This document shows, in pieces, positions 7,390 through 14,897 of a stretch of 16,664 nucleotides of DNA; position 1 is the first letter of the stretch, and every line of letters begins with the position of its first letter. The stretch is taken from NCBI GenBank assembly GCA_964013575.1, contig CAXGWP010000026.1:1-16664 (forward strand), written 5' to 3'. The position numbers and the translations under genes are program-made. This DNA is from BJGV01 sp964013575 (GTDB lineage Bacteria; Pseudomonadota; Gammaproteobacteria; Burkholderiales; Nitrosomonadaceae). The notes beneath the pieces are model-generated. The model did no database searches and was not told the origin of the DNA. It saw only the letters and a list, made by a program, of their open reading frames with translations.

Positions 7390-8118
7390 ATGGATAAGAG
7401 AGATTCTACCCAGCCTGTATCTTCCTCAATAGAAATTAAATTTCCTTTGGCGGTCAAAGTTGTAATGATCGACTTAGATGGCACTTTACTTGATACTGCT
7501 GGCGATCTTGCTATTTCAGCTAATATAATGCTAAGAAAATTAGGAGCTGTAGAACTTCCACTTGTAACAATTCAATCTTATATTGGGAAAGGGATACCGA
7601 ATCTTGTTAGCAAGTGTTTGGCTAATAGTTTCAGTAATACACTAGGGCCTGAGTTTCTTGCTAAGGCATTAAAAATTTATGAGCAAGCTTATACAGAAAA
7701 TTTATGTAATATGACACGCCCTTATCCAAAAGTAATTGATGGATTAAGAGTATTTAAGAAAATAGGTTTTCGCTTAGCTTGTATTACTAACAAGCCTGAG
7801 GCTTTTACTCTTCCTTTATTGCGTGATACCCAATTATTAAATTATTTTGATATAGTTTTATCTGGGGACAGTTTGCCAAGAAAGAAGCCAGATCCAATGC
7901 CTTTGTATCATGCTTGTGAGTTTTTTGAGATTCTTCCAACTGAAATGTTATTAATTGGCGATTCAGTAACTGATATTAAGGCTGCAAGAGCAGCAGGATC
8001 TTATGTGTTTTGTGTTCCATATGGCTATAATGAAGGAAAGGATGTGCATGAATTAGACTGTGATAGAGTTATTCCATCTATTTATGAAGCAATAGGATTG
8101 ATTAAGAATCCAACATAG
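7390..8118 (+). CDS. gph: Phosphoglycolate phosphatase, HAD family
   Basis: This HAD hydrolase is expected to remove phosphate from 2-phosphoglycolate, formed by RuBisCO oxygenation or DNA end repair. From ATG 7390 the protein is 242 residues. An in-frame TTG at 7372 would add 6, but neither start has a clear ribosome binding site. HAD motif I is DLDGT with the nucleophile D28 and the acid/base D30. Motif II is CITNKP, the motif III lysine is in RKKPDP, and motif IV is GDSVTDIKAARAAG. The alpha-helical cap between motifs I and II fits the Gph/PGP subgroup. The first roughly 20 residues form a variable leader before the core strand. Its place between rpe and trpE is the usual betaproteobacterial setting for gph and supports the substrate assignment, which motifs alone could not fix. 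Confidence 0.9.
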   Translation: MDKRDSTQPVSSSIEIKFPLAVKVVMIDLDGTLLDTAGDLAISANIMLRKLGAVELPLVTIQSYIGKGIPNLVSKCLANSFSNTLGPEFLAKALKIYEQAYTENLCNMTRPYPKVIDGLRVFKKIGFRLACITNKPEAFTLPLLRDTQLLNYFDIVLSGDSLPRKKPDPMPLYHACEFFEILPTEMLLIGDSVTDIKAARAAGSYVFCVPYGYNEGKDVHELDCDRVIPSIYEAIGLIKNPT

Positions 8119-8132
8119 ACTAGAGGAAATAT

Positions 8133-8162
8133 ATGATAGAAATACACTTAGACTTTATTTAA
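8133..8162 (+). other. Short frame with ribosome binding site ahead of trpE
   Basis: AGAGGA (8122-8127) stands about 5 bases before an ATG that opens a 9-codon frame (MIEIHLDFI, stop TAA). It lies in the 107-base gph-trpE gap, 63 bases before trpE. It has no Trp codons, so it is not a classical trp attenuator leader. I see no obvious terminator pair in the gap. It may be chance. Confidence 0.2.
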
Positions 8163-8225
8163 GATTATTTGATTAACTGCATCTGGATTCTTGGCATAAT
8201 TTATTCTATTTATTGATATTCTAAG

Positions 8226-9698
8226 ATGACTGAATTAGAGTTTTTTAATCTTGCCAAACGTGGCTATAATAGAATTCCAGTTGTTTTGGAAACTTTTGCT
8301 GATTTAGATACTCCCCTCTCAATATATCTTAAATTGGCTAATCAGCCTTATTCTTATTTGCTTGAATCGGTCCGAGATGGGGAGAGATTTGGACGCTATT
8401 CTTTTATTGGTTTGCCTGCCTCAACTAGGATTGAAGTAAGGAATAACTCTATAAAGATTATTAATAACCAGGGATTAGAGCAGATAGAAGCAGAGGATCC
8501 TTTAGCTTTTATTCATGATTATTTGTTACGCTTTAAAGTTGCCCCGTGCTCGGGGTTGCCACGATTTTGTGGTGGGTTGGTGGGGTATTTTTCCTATGAG
8601 ACAGTACGTTATATAGAGAAGAAACTTTCTGGTCATATTAATCCAGACTTATTAGATTTACCTGATATATCATTACTTTTATCTGAAGAATTAATTGTAG
8701 TAGATAACCTTTCAGGTAAATTGTATTTGATTGTTTATACAAATCCAGGTATCCCAGATGCTTATAAAGAAACAAAAAAACGTTTGAGAGTATTACTTGC
8801 AGATTTACGTAAGCCAGTAGAAATCCCATTAGAAATACCAGTCAGGCCATCTAAAGTGGTTTCTGAGTTTAGCGAGTTAGATTTTATCCAAGCAGTTGAG
8901 CGTGCAAAACGATATATCTTTGATGGTGATATCATGCAAGTAGTTTTATCGCAGCGTAGTAGTAAAGTCTTTAAAACGTCCCCATTAGCTTTATATAGAG
9001 CGTTACGTAATTTAAATCCCTCGCCATATATGTTTTATTATAACTTTGGTGATTTTCATGTTGTAGGTGCTTCTCCAGAGATTTTAGTACGGCTTGAAAG
9101 TGATACTGTAACAGTACGTCCTATTGCAGGAACTAGACCACGTGGTGATACGCAGAATGAAGATGAGGAATTAGCTGCTGATTTATTGGCTGATCCTAAG
9201 GAATGTGCTGAGCATCTAATGTTAATGGATTTAGGACGTAATGATCTTGGTCGTGTTGCAGAGATAGGTTCAGTCAAAGTTACTGAGAAGATGAAAATTG
9301 AGAATTATTCTCATGTTATGCATATTGTTTCCAACGTTGATGGAAAACTGAAACCTGGATTGAGTGCAATCGATGTATTACGTGCAACTTTCCCAGCAGG
9401 AACTGTTAGTGGAGCACCAAAAATTAGAGCTATGGAAATTATTGACGAATTGGAAAATTCTAAACGTGGAGTTTATGCAGGTGCAGTGGGTTATTTGGGT
9501 TTTAATGGTGATATGGATATTGCTATCGCTATTCGTACGGGTGTTATTAAGGATGAAAAGCTATATGTGCAAGCAGGTGCTGGTATTGTTGCTGATTCTG
9601 TTCCAAAGAATGAATGGATTGAAACTGTGAATAAAGCAAAAGCACTTCTAAAGGCAGCTGAAATAGCAGAATGTGGTTTGGATAGTAAAGTAGAATAA
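8226..9698 (+). CDS. trpE: Anthranilate synthase component I
   Basis: TrpE converts chorismate to anthranilate, using ammonia delivered by the TrpG glutamine amidotransferase, as the first committed step to tryptophan. The 490-residue length is normal. The N-terminal domain carries the LLES motif (residues 45-48) associated with tryptophan feedback binding. The chorismate-binding domain contains GASPEILVRLE, RPIAGTRPRG, ECAEHLMLMDLGRNDLGRV and FPAGTVSGAPKIRAMEII (from about residue 389). No residue that I can check is missing. It follows rpe-gph as in many betaproteobacteria, but trpG, trpD and trpC do not follow: the next gene is convergent dacB. The partner subunit must lie elsewhere if the enzyme is glutamine-dependent. 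The start has no clear Shine-Dalgarno sequence, but MTELEFFNLAKRGYNRIPV fits the family. Confidence 0.97.
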   Translation: MTELEFFNLAKRGYNRIPVVLETFADLDTPLSIYLKLANQPYSYLLESVRDGERFGRYSFIGLPASTRIEVRNNSIKIINNQGLEQIEAEDPLAFIHDYLLRFKVAPCSGLPRFCGGLVGYFSYETVRYIEKKLSGHINPDLLDLPDISLLLSEELIVVDNLSGKLYLIVYTNPGIPDAYKETKKRLRVLLADLRKPVEIPLEIPVRPSKVVSEFSELDFIQAVERAKRYIFDGDIMQVVLSQRSSKVFKTSPLALYRALRNLNPSPYMFYYNFGDFHVVGASPEILVRLESDTVTVRPIAGTRPRGDTQNEDEELAADLLADPKECAEHLMLMDLGRNDLGRVAEIGSVKVTEKMKIENYSHVMHIVSNVDGKLKPGLSAIDVLRATFPAGTVSGAPKIRAMEIIDELENSKRGVYAGAVGYLGFNGDMDIAIAIRTGVIKDEKLYVQAGAGIVADSVPKNEWIETVNKAKALLKAAEIAECGLDSKVE

Positions 9699-9721
9699 TA
9701 AATTTTATATTAGATAAATAA

Positions 9722-11155
9722 TTAGGGTCTCCAGTATGCCCATTCTAGCAATTTATCCATTGCATGCTGTGCTCTACTGGAATTAATATGGTTCACAAAA
9801 AAAATAATAATTATACGTCTGCCTGATTTATCTATCATGTAGCCAGCCATTGTTTTTACTCCGTTAAGTGATCCAGATTTTATGTGAGCCTGGCCAGAAA
9901 GATCGGTATTTATTAGCCTTTTATTCATGGTCCCGTCTACTGCTAAGATTGGTAAAGATGAGATAAATTCTGGCATCACTGGACTTTGAAATATTTTAAG
10001 TAAGATTCTTCCTAAATGGCGCGTACTAATCCTTTCATGTCTTGATAATCCAGAGCCGTTTTCTATTTTAAATCCTGGAGAATTTAGATCTCTAGATTTA
10101 AGCCATTGTTTGATTATTTTATTCGATTTGCTTAATGTAGTAGGTTCATTATCTAATTTTGTTCCTAAAGTAAGGTATAGTTGGCGTGCGGCAGTATTAT
10201 TACTATATTTATTAATATCTCGAATTATTTCTATAAGTGGCGGAGATTGGTAGATCTCGAATGGTGTGTTGTCTTTTGGTACTAATCCAGAATATATTTC
10301 CCCATTGAATTTTCCACCTTGTTGTTTCCAAAATTTCTTGAAAAGGGCTAATGTATATGTTTTGCTATCATGTAAGCTTAATAATAAGGATTTCTCGCCA
10401 CAAGAAACAGAGTAATTTCCATTTAGTGTGACTGATGCGCGGTGATAGTTTTTAGTATTAACACTAATGATGGTATCAAAAGTATCTCTCCATTTATTAC
10501 ATGCCTCCTGGGTAAGTTTTAAATTATTATTTAAGCTAATAAATTCAGTATCTGGACTTATAATGATATGAGTAGTATCATTTTTGAGGTTCGGGGTTAT
10601 ACGTAATTCAGTTGCCCGGTAATTTATTAAATGAGCTTCAGGAGAAGTATTGTAAGCCCGATAGGGCTTGCCATCGAAGGCTGCAGGGTTTTCAGTGGAT
10701 ATATTGAAATAGCTATTATCAATTATAAGATTCCCAGTAATTTCTTTTAGTCCTGTATGGTAAATTCTATTGGTAAATTTCCAGAAATTTTCTAGATTAA
10801 GCTTTGGGTCCCCGTAGCCCTTTATTATAAGGTCACCTTGTAATTTCCCTTTTTTTAGTTCGCCATTTAAATACACTTCTGTTTTCCAGGTAAAAGCTGG
10901 CCCTAATAGCTCAAGCCCTGCAAAGGTGGTGACAAGTTTCATCACTGATGCAGGGTTCATTGGTTTATCAGAATTAAATGAAATAATTGGTTGATTAGTA
11001 TTGACTTCTTGGATATATATACTGGTTGAAGATTCGGGAATATCATTTTGGATAAGTGCCTGTTTAACTGTGTCAGGTAAGTCTTGTGAGAAAACAAGCA
11101 AAGAATATGTATTAATTATGAAGCCTAAGATAGTAGCGAATTTAATTGGGCTCAT
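9722..11155 (-). CDS. dacB: D-alanyl-D-alanine carboxypeptidase/endopeptidase PBP4
   Basis: This low-molecular-weight class C penicillin-binding protein trims or cleaves peptide cross-links in peptidoglycan in the periplasm. At 477 residues it matches the DacB family. A signal peptide is visible in the first 23-24 residues, with a hydrophobic stretch ending near LLVFSQD. All three active-site motifs are present: SVMK at 70-73 with nucleophile S70, SNN at 318-320, and KSG at 426-428, where Ser replaces the more usual Thr as the class allows. The long section between motifs 1 and 2 fits the extra PBP4 domain insertions. It follows bioA by 50 bases on the same strand and runs convergently into trpE, with only 23 bases between the stop codons. 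Its start has no clear ribosome binding site. Confidence 0.95.
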   Translation of the reverse strand: MSPIKFATILGFIINTYSLLVFSQDLPDTVKQALIQNDIPESSTSIYIQEVNTNQPIISFNSDKPMNPASVMKLVTTFAGLELLGPAFTWKTEVYLNGELKKGKLQGDLIIKGYGDPKLNLENFWKFTNRIYHTGLKEITGNLIIDNSYFNISTENPAAFDGKPYRAYNTSPEAHLINYRATELRITPNLKNDTTHIIISPDTEFISLNNNLKLTQEACNKWRDTFDTIISVNTKNYHRASVTLNGNYSVSCGEKSLLLSLHDSKTYTLALFKKFWKQQGGKFNGEIYSGLVPKDNTPFEIYQSPPLIEIIRDINKYSNNTAARQLYLTLGTKLDNEPTTLSKSNKIIKQWLKSRDLNSPGFKIENGSGLSRHERISTRHLGRILLKIFQSPVMPEFISSLPILAVDGTMNKRLINTDLSGQAHIKSGSLNGVKTMAGYMIDKSGRRIIIIFFVNHINSSRAQHAMDKLLEWAYWRP

Positions 11156-11205
11156 ATATGGGTTTGTCTAAAATTTAATGAGGCAATATTTATTAATATA
11201 TGCTT

Positions 11206-12516
11206 TTAATATGAATCTAAAATTTGTAGGGTTTTATCTACAAGAAATTTTATTTCTTTCTTATTAATAATATAGGGTGGCATAAAATATACAGTATTTC
11301 CTAGTGGGCGAAGTAATAATCCTTGATTTATTGAATGCTGAAAGAAATTTTCAGAGAAATGAGGATTAGTATCTATCACTTCAAATGCCCAAATCATTCC
11401 ACAGTTACGGAAATTTCTTACTTTATCATGTGATGCAATTGGCTTAGATATATTATTTAGATATTTAATTTTTGTATGGTTAGCCTGAATCGGTTCATTC
11501 TGTTCAAATATATCTAGTGTAGCAAGTGCAGCTGTACAGGCGAGGGCATTACCAGCGTGAGTATGTGAATGCAAGAATGCACGTGTAGTTTCTTTGTGAT
11601 AGAAAGCTTGATAAATTGATTCAGAAGTTAGTACAGCTGATAACGGCAAATATCCGCTAGTCAGCCCTTTAGCAAGACATAAAAAGTCTGGTGTAATATT
11701 GGCTTGTTCGCAAGCAAACATAGTTCCTGTTCTACCAAAACCTACAGCAATTTCATCAGCAATTAAATGTACTTGATATTTGTTACAAATTTCACGGGCA
11801 TATTTAAGATAATCCTGATGGTACATTCCCATGCCTACTGCACCCTGAACTAGTGGTTCAATAATAAATGCTGCAGTTACTGTATGATTCTTAGCTAGGT
11901 ATTTCTCTAAATGATTTGCAGCACGTAGCGCGTAATTCTTGGGAGATTCTCCTTCCTTAGCATATCGCCAATCTGGAGTTTGAATTCTAGTGGATTTACG
12001 TAGTAAAGGAGTATAAATCTTGCTGAATATCGGGACATCAGTGACAGATAATGCCCCTAGGGTTTCACCATGGTATCCATTTTGAAGGCTAATAAAATTA
12101 TTTTTTTTAGGTTGGCCATGATTATGCCAAAAATGAAAACTCATTTTTAATGCAGCTTCAATTGCAGAGGCCCCATCACTACTATAAAAGCAATGATTAA
12201 GTCCTTCAGGCGCTAATTTGGTTAATCTTTCTGATAGATTTACCACAGGTTCATGTGTAAAGCCTGCAAGCATTACATGCTCGAGCTTTTCAAGCTGTTC
12301 TAGAATAGCATTATTAATATAGGAGTTTGTATGCCCAAATAGGTTGACCCACCATGAGCTAATAGCGTCAAGATAGCGTTTTTTATTAAAATCATAAAGC
12401 CACACTCCTTTGCCCCGCTGAATAGAAATAAGGGGTAAATTTTCATATTGTTTCATCTGAGAGCAAGGATGCCAAACAGAGTGCAGACTACGATCCATTA
12501 AGTTTTTATTAGTCAT
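11206..12516 (-). CDS. bioA: Adenosylmethionine-8-amino-7-oxononanoate aminotransferase
   Basis: BioA makes 7,8-diaminopelargonic acid from 8-amino-7-oxononanoate, using S-adenosylmethionine as amino donor, in biotin synthesis. It is a PLP fold-type I (class III) aminotransferase of 436 residues, the normal length. The N-terminal SVWHPCSQM and the substrate-pocket segment ISSWWVNLFGHTN are characteristic of BioA and separate it from other class III enzymes. Y148 lies in NGYHGET, the PLP-binding Asp is D254 in LIADEIAVGFGRTG, and the Schiff-base lysine is K283 in LAKGLTSGYLPLS. No other bio gene is in the window and I see no BirA operator. The gene is divergent from groES, and the heat-shock promoter lies directly beside its start codon. 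It probably shares a transcript with dacB. Confidence 0.97.
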   Translation of the reverse strand: MTNKNLMDRSLHSVWHPCSQMKQYENLPLISIQRGKGVWLYDFNKKRYLDAISSWWVNLFGHTNSYINNAILEQLEKLEHVMLAGFTHEPVVNLSERLTKLAPEGLNHCFYSSDGASAIEAALKMSFHFWHNHGQPKKNNFISLQNGYHGETLGALSVTDVPIFSKIYTPLLRKSTRIQTPDWRYAKEGESPKNYALRAANHLEKYLAKNHTVTAAFIIEPLVQGAVGMGMYHQDYLKYAREICNKYQVHLIADEIAVGFGRTGTMFACEQANITPDFLCLAKGLTSGYLPLSAVLTSESIYQAFYHKETTRAFLHSHTHAGNALACTAALATLDIFEQNEPIQANHTKIKYLNNISKPIASHDKVRNFRNCGMIWAFEVIDTNPHFSENFFQHSINQGLLLRPLGNTVYFMPPYIINKKEIKFLVDKTLQILDSY

Positions 12517-12519
12517 ATA

Positions 12520-12546
12520 CTTGAAATTCTTATGAACAGCCCATAT
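12520..12546 (+). promoter_or_regulatory. Sigma-32 heat-shock promoter of groES-groEL
   Basis: A perfect -35 CTTGAA (12520-12525) is followed by a 13-base spacer and GCCCATAT (12539-12546), 7 of 8 matches to the sigma-32 -10 consensus CCCCATnT. The 13-base spacing is within the consensus range. It points to groES, leaving a leader of roughly 110 bases. The -35 lies 3 bases from the bioA start codon, so the element also sits in the bioA 5' region. I found no CIRCE (HrcA) operator here. Confidence 0.85.
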
Positions 12547-12667
12547 TATTAATAGTTATAGAAATAGTGCTAATTTATGTTCCGTAGCGGGAATTACAGA
12601 AATCCGAATAGGTCGAAATTATTAGCCATTGATTTAATTGTACTTTATTTAAACAGGAGAAAGAAGC

Positions 12668-12958
12668 ATGAAAATTCGTCCCTTGCATGACCGCGTTATT
12701 GTCAAGCGGCTGGAAGAAGAACTTAAAACAGCATCAGGTATTATTATCCCAGATAGTGCCGCAGAAAAGCCAGATCAAGGTGAAATTATTTCTGTAGGTA
12801 ACGGAAAGGTTGGGGATGACGGTAAAATTCGTGGGTTGGACGTTAATGTTGGTGATAAGGTGTTGTTTGGGAAATACTCTGGGCAGTCTGTGAAAATCCA
12901 GGGAGAAGAACTCCTAGTAATGAAAGAAGAGGACATTATGGGTATAATTGAGGGATAA
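12668..12958 (+). CDS. groES: Co-chaperonin GroES (Cpn10)
   Basis: GroES forms the seven-subunit lid of the GroEL folding chamber in the cytosol. The 96-residue protein is normal in length, with the family start MKIRPLHDRVIVKR, the mobile GroEL-binding loop around residues 16-32 (ending in SGIIIPD), and the closing EDIMGIIE. A strong AGGAGA ribosome binding site precedes the ATG. It is the first gene of the heat-shock operon driven from the sigma-32 promoter upstream, and groEL follows after 55 bases. The stop codon lies inside a short perfect palindrome that may influence read-through into groEL. Confidence 0.99.
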   Translation: MKIRPLHDRVIVKRLEEELKTASGIIIPDSAAEKPDQGEIISVGNGKVGDDGKIRGLDVNVGDKVLFGKYSGQSVKIQGEELLVMKEEDIMGIIEG

Positions 12959-12966
12959 TTATCCCT
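12951..12966 (+). promoter_or_regulatory. Palindrome over the groES stop codon, possible attenuator
   Basis: AGGGATAATTATCCCT is a perfect 16-base palindrome that includes the TAA of groES. As RNA it could form a 6-pair stem AGGGAT/ATCCCT with an AATT loop, followed by TTTC and TTTAT. That is the shape of a weak intrinsic terminator, which could reduce groEL relative to groES or mark a processing point. The stem is short, so the effect is uncertain. Confidence 0.35.
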
Positions 12967-12981
12967 TTTCTTTATAGGTGC

Positions 12982-12998
12982 TTACAACATTTTTGTAA
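12982..12998 (+). promoter_or_regulatory. Small hairpin before the groEL ribosome binding site
   Basis: TTACAA and TTGTAA are perfect inverted copies around a 5-base loop. The structure ends 3 bases before the AGGAG (13002-13006) that serves groEL. It is AT-rich and weak, so it may shield the leader or mean nothing. Confidence 0.25.
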
Positions 12999-13013
12999 AT
13001 TAGGAGAAAGATT

Positions 13014-14690
13014 ATGGCAGCAAAAGAAGTGAAATTTGGTGATTCAGCCCGTCACAGGATGGTATCTGGAGTCAATGTTTTAGCAGATGCAGTTAAGGTT
13101 ACTCTTGGCCCTAAGGGCCGTAATGCAGTTCTAGATCGTTCATATGGGGCACCTACTATTACAAAGGATGGTGTTTCTGTAGCAAAAGAAATTGAGTTGA
13201 AAGATAAATTTGAAAATATGGGGGCTCAGATGGTTAAGGAAGTTGCTAGCAAAACTTCCGACATTGCTGGTGATGGTACAACTACTGCTACTGTATTAGC
13301 TCAATCAATAGTTAGAGAAGGTATGAAATTTGTTGCTGCTGGAATGAACCCAACAGATCTGAAGCGTGGTATTGATAGAGCCGTGCAAGCCACAGTTGGA
13401 GAGCTTAAGAACCTTTCTAGACCATGTACTACAAGCAAGGAAATTGCACAGGTAGGTAGTATTTCTGCAAACTCAGATAATGAAATTGGGAAAATTATTG
13501 CAGATGCAATGGAAAAGGTTGGTAAGGAAGGAGTAATTACTGTTGAGGATGGTTCTGGTCTACAGAATGAGCTTGATGTTGTTGAGGGGATGCAGTTTGA
13601 TCGTGGCTATCTTTCTCCTTATTTTGTCAATAATACAGATAGGCAAATGGCTTTATTAGAAACCCCTTATATTCTATTACACGATAAGAAAATTTCTAAT
13701 ATCCGAGAGTTGTTGCCATTGTTAGAGCAAGTAGCAAAAACTAATAAACCTTTATTAATTATTGCTGAAGATATTGATGGTGAAGCACTAGCGACAATGG
13801 TGGTTAATAATATTCGTGGAATTTTAAAAACCTGTGCTGTAAAAGCTCCAGGTTTTGGTGATCGTCGTAAAGCTATGCTTGAAGATATAGCACATCTTAC
13901 TGGTGGCACAGTAATTGCTGAGGAGGTAGGTCTGTCGTTAGAAAAAGCCACATTGAATGAGTTGGGACAGGCAAAGCGGGTAGAAGTTGGTAAAGAAGCA
14001 ACTATAGTTATAGATGGCGCCGGTGAAGCACAAACTATTGAGGGTAGGGTTAAGCAAATAAGAGCCCAAATAGAGGAAGCTACCAGTGATTATGATAAAG
14101 AGAAATTGCAAGAGCGAGTAGCGAAATTAGCTGGCGGTGTAGCATTAATTAAAGTAGGTGCAGCTACTGAAGTAGAAATGAAAGAGAAAAAAGCCCGTGT
14201 TGAGGATGCTTTGCATGCAACTCGTGCTGCTGTTGAGGAAGGTATTGTTCCTGGTGGTGGTGTAGCACTATTACGAGCCTGTGGCAAAGCAGCGGACGTA
14301 AAAGGTGAAACAAGTGATCAAGATGCAGGTATTAAGATTGTTTTGCGGGCATTACAGGAACCTTTGCGTCAGATTGTTGCCAATTCTGGAGATGAGCCTT
14401 CCGTAGTAATTAATAAGGTTATGGAAGGTCAAGGAAACTTTGGATACAATGCAACTACAAGTGAATATGGTGATATGGTTCAAATGGGAGTTTTGGATCC
14501 TACAAAGGTTACGCGTTCTGCCTTACAAAATGCTGCTTCTGTTTCTGGTTTAATACTTACTACTGATGTTATGGTTACTGAGCAGGCAAAAGAAGAGTCT
14601 GCTGCACCTGCAGGTGGCGGTGATATGGGTGGTATGGGAGGAATGGGCGGTATGGGAGGAATGGGCGGTATGGGAGGAATGGGTATGTAG
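13014..14690 (+). CDS. groEL: Chaperonin GroEL (Cpn60)
   Basis: GroEL forms the double-ring ATP-driven folding chamber with GroES in the cytosol. The 558-residue protein is slightly longer than the 547-548 of E. coli, because the C-terminal tail is extended. The equatorial nucleotide site is clear: VTLGPKGRNAVLD, TKDGVSVAKEIEL and AGDGTTTATVLAQ, whose DGTTT holds the ATPase Asp. The apical and intermediate domains follow in order, then VEEGIVPGGGVALLRA and AGDEP-like NSGDEPSVV. The tail has six GGM triplets ending in GM, typical of the flexible chamber floor. AGGAG stands 8 bases before the ATG. It is the second and last gene of the heat-shock operon and is followed by a strong terminator. 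Confidence 0.99.
   Translation: MAAKEVKFGDSARHRMVSGVNVLADAVKVTLGPKGRNAVLDRSYGAPTITKDGVSVAKEIELKDKFENMGAQMVKEVASKTSDIAGDGTTTATVLAQSIVREGMKFVAAGMNPTDLKRGIDRAVQATVGELKNLSRPCTTSKEIAQVGSISANSDNEIGKIIADAMEKVGKEGVITVEDGSGLQNELDVVEGMQFDRGYLSPYFVNNTDRQMALLETPYILLHDKKISNIRELLPLLEQVAKTNKPLLIIAEDIDGEALATMVVNNIRGILKTCAVKAPGFGDRRKAMLEDIAHLTGGTVIAEEVGLSLEKATLNELGQAKRVEVGKEATIVIDGAGEAQTIEGRVKQIRAQIEEATSDYDKEKLQERVAKLAGGVALIKVGAATEVEMKEKKARVEDALHATRAAVEEGIVPGGGVALLRACGKAADVKGETSDQDAGIKIVLRALQEPLRQIVANSGDEPSVVINKVMEGQGNFGYNATTSEYGDMVQMGVLDPTKVTRSALQNAASVSGLILTTDVMVTEQAKEESAAPAGGGDMGGMGGMGGMGGMGGMGGMGM
14631..14683 (+). repeat. 18-base tandem repeat coding the GroEL GGM tail
   Basis: The in-frame unit ggtatgggaggaatgggc occurs twice exactly, and a third copy lacks the last base (53 bases in all). 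Because the unit is 18 bases, slippage would add or remove six residues without shifting frame. The conservation of synonymous choices between copies suggests recent duplication inside the tail. Confidence 0.85.
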
Positions 14691-14725
14691 GATTTAGTAT
14701 CTATATATTTAAGAGAGATAAAGAG

Positions 14726-14747
14726 CCCTGCTTCGGTAGGGTTTTTT
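14726..14747 (+). terminator. Intrinsic terminator of groES-groEL
   Basis: CCCTGC pairs with GTAGGG (one G-U pair) around a TTCG tetraloop closed by C-G, and six T residues follow directly. This is a textbook Rho-independent terminator 35 bases after the groEL stop. Confidence 0.93.
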
Positions 14748-14835
14748 ATTGGGATAGGAAAATTTAATTGTATCTTATATTTTGAGCAGACGAGATTTAT
14801 AAATTCCTGTAAATTAAGATTTGTTAAGATGAGTT

Positions 14836-14857
14836 TTACCTCTTAATATCGAGGTAA
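14836..14857. promoter_or_regulatory. Perfect 7-base inverted repeat upstream of hpnD
   Basis: TTACCTC and GAGGTAA are perfect inverted copies around an 8-base AT-rich spacer, 40 bases before the hpnD ATG. No T-run follows, so a terminator is unlikely. A dyad at this distance could be an operator or a leader hairpin. The rest of the 207-base groEL-hpnD gap shows only the groEL terminator, and no clear promoter. Confidence 0.4.
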
Positions 14858-14897
14858 TTATTAATTATAACCAGAAAATTACTATTAATATATTTTT

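Noticed and set aside
8119..8225. Classical trp attenuator before trpE
   Set aside because: The short frame there has no Trp codons, and no pair of alternative hairpins with a T-run is visible.
9364..9630. Second 88-codon frame inside trpE on the same strand
   Set aside because: It overlaps the most conserved part of TrpE in another frame, and its Leu/Gln/Trp-rich translation resembles no protein.
12520..12600. CIRCE (HrcA) operator upstream of groES
   Set aside because: TAGTGCTAA near 12564-12574 resembles the right half (GAGTGCTAA), but no matching left half lies 9 bases upstream.
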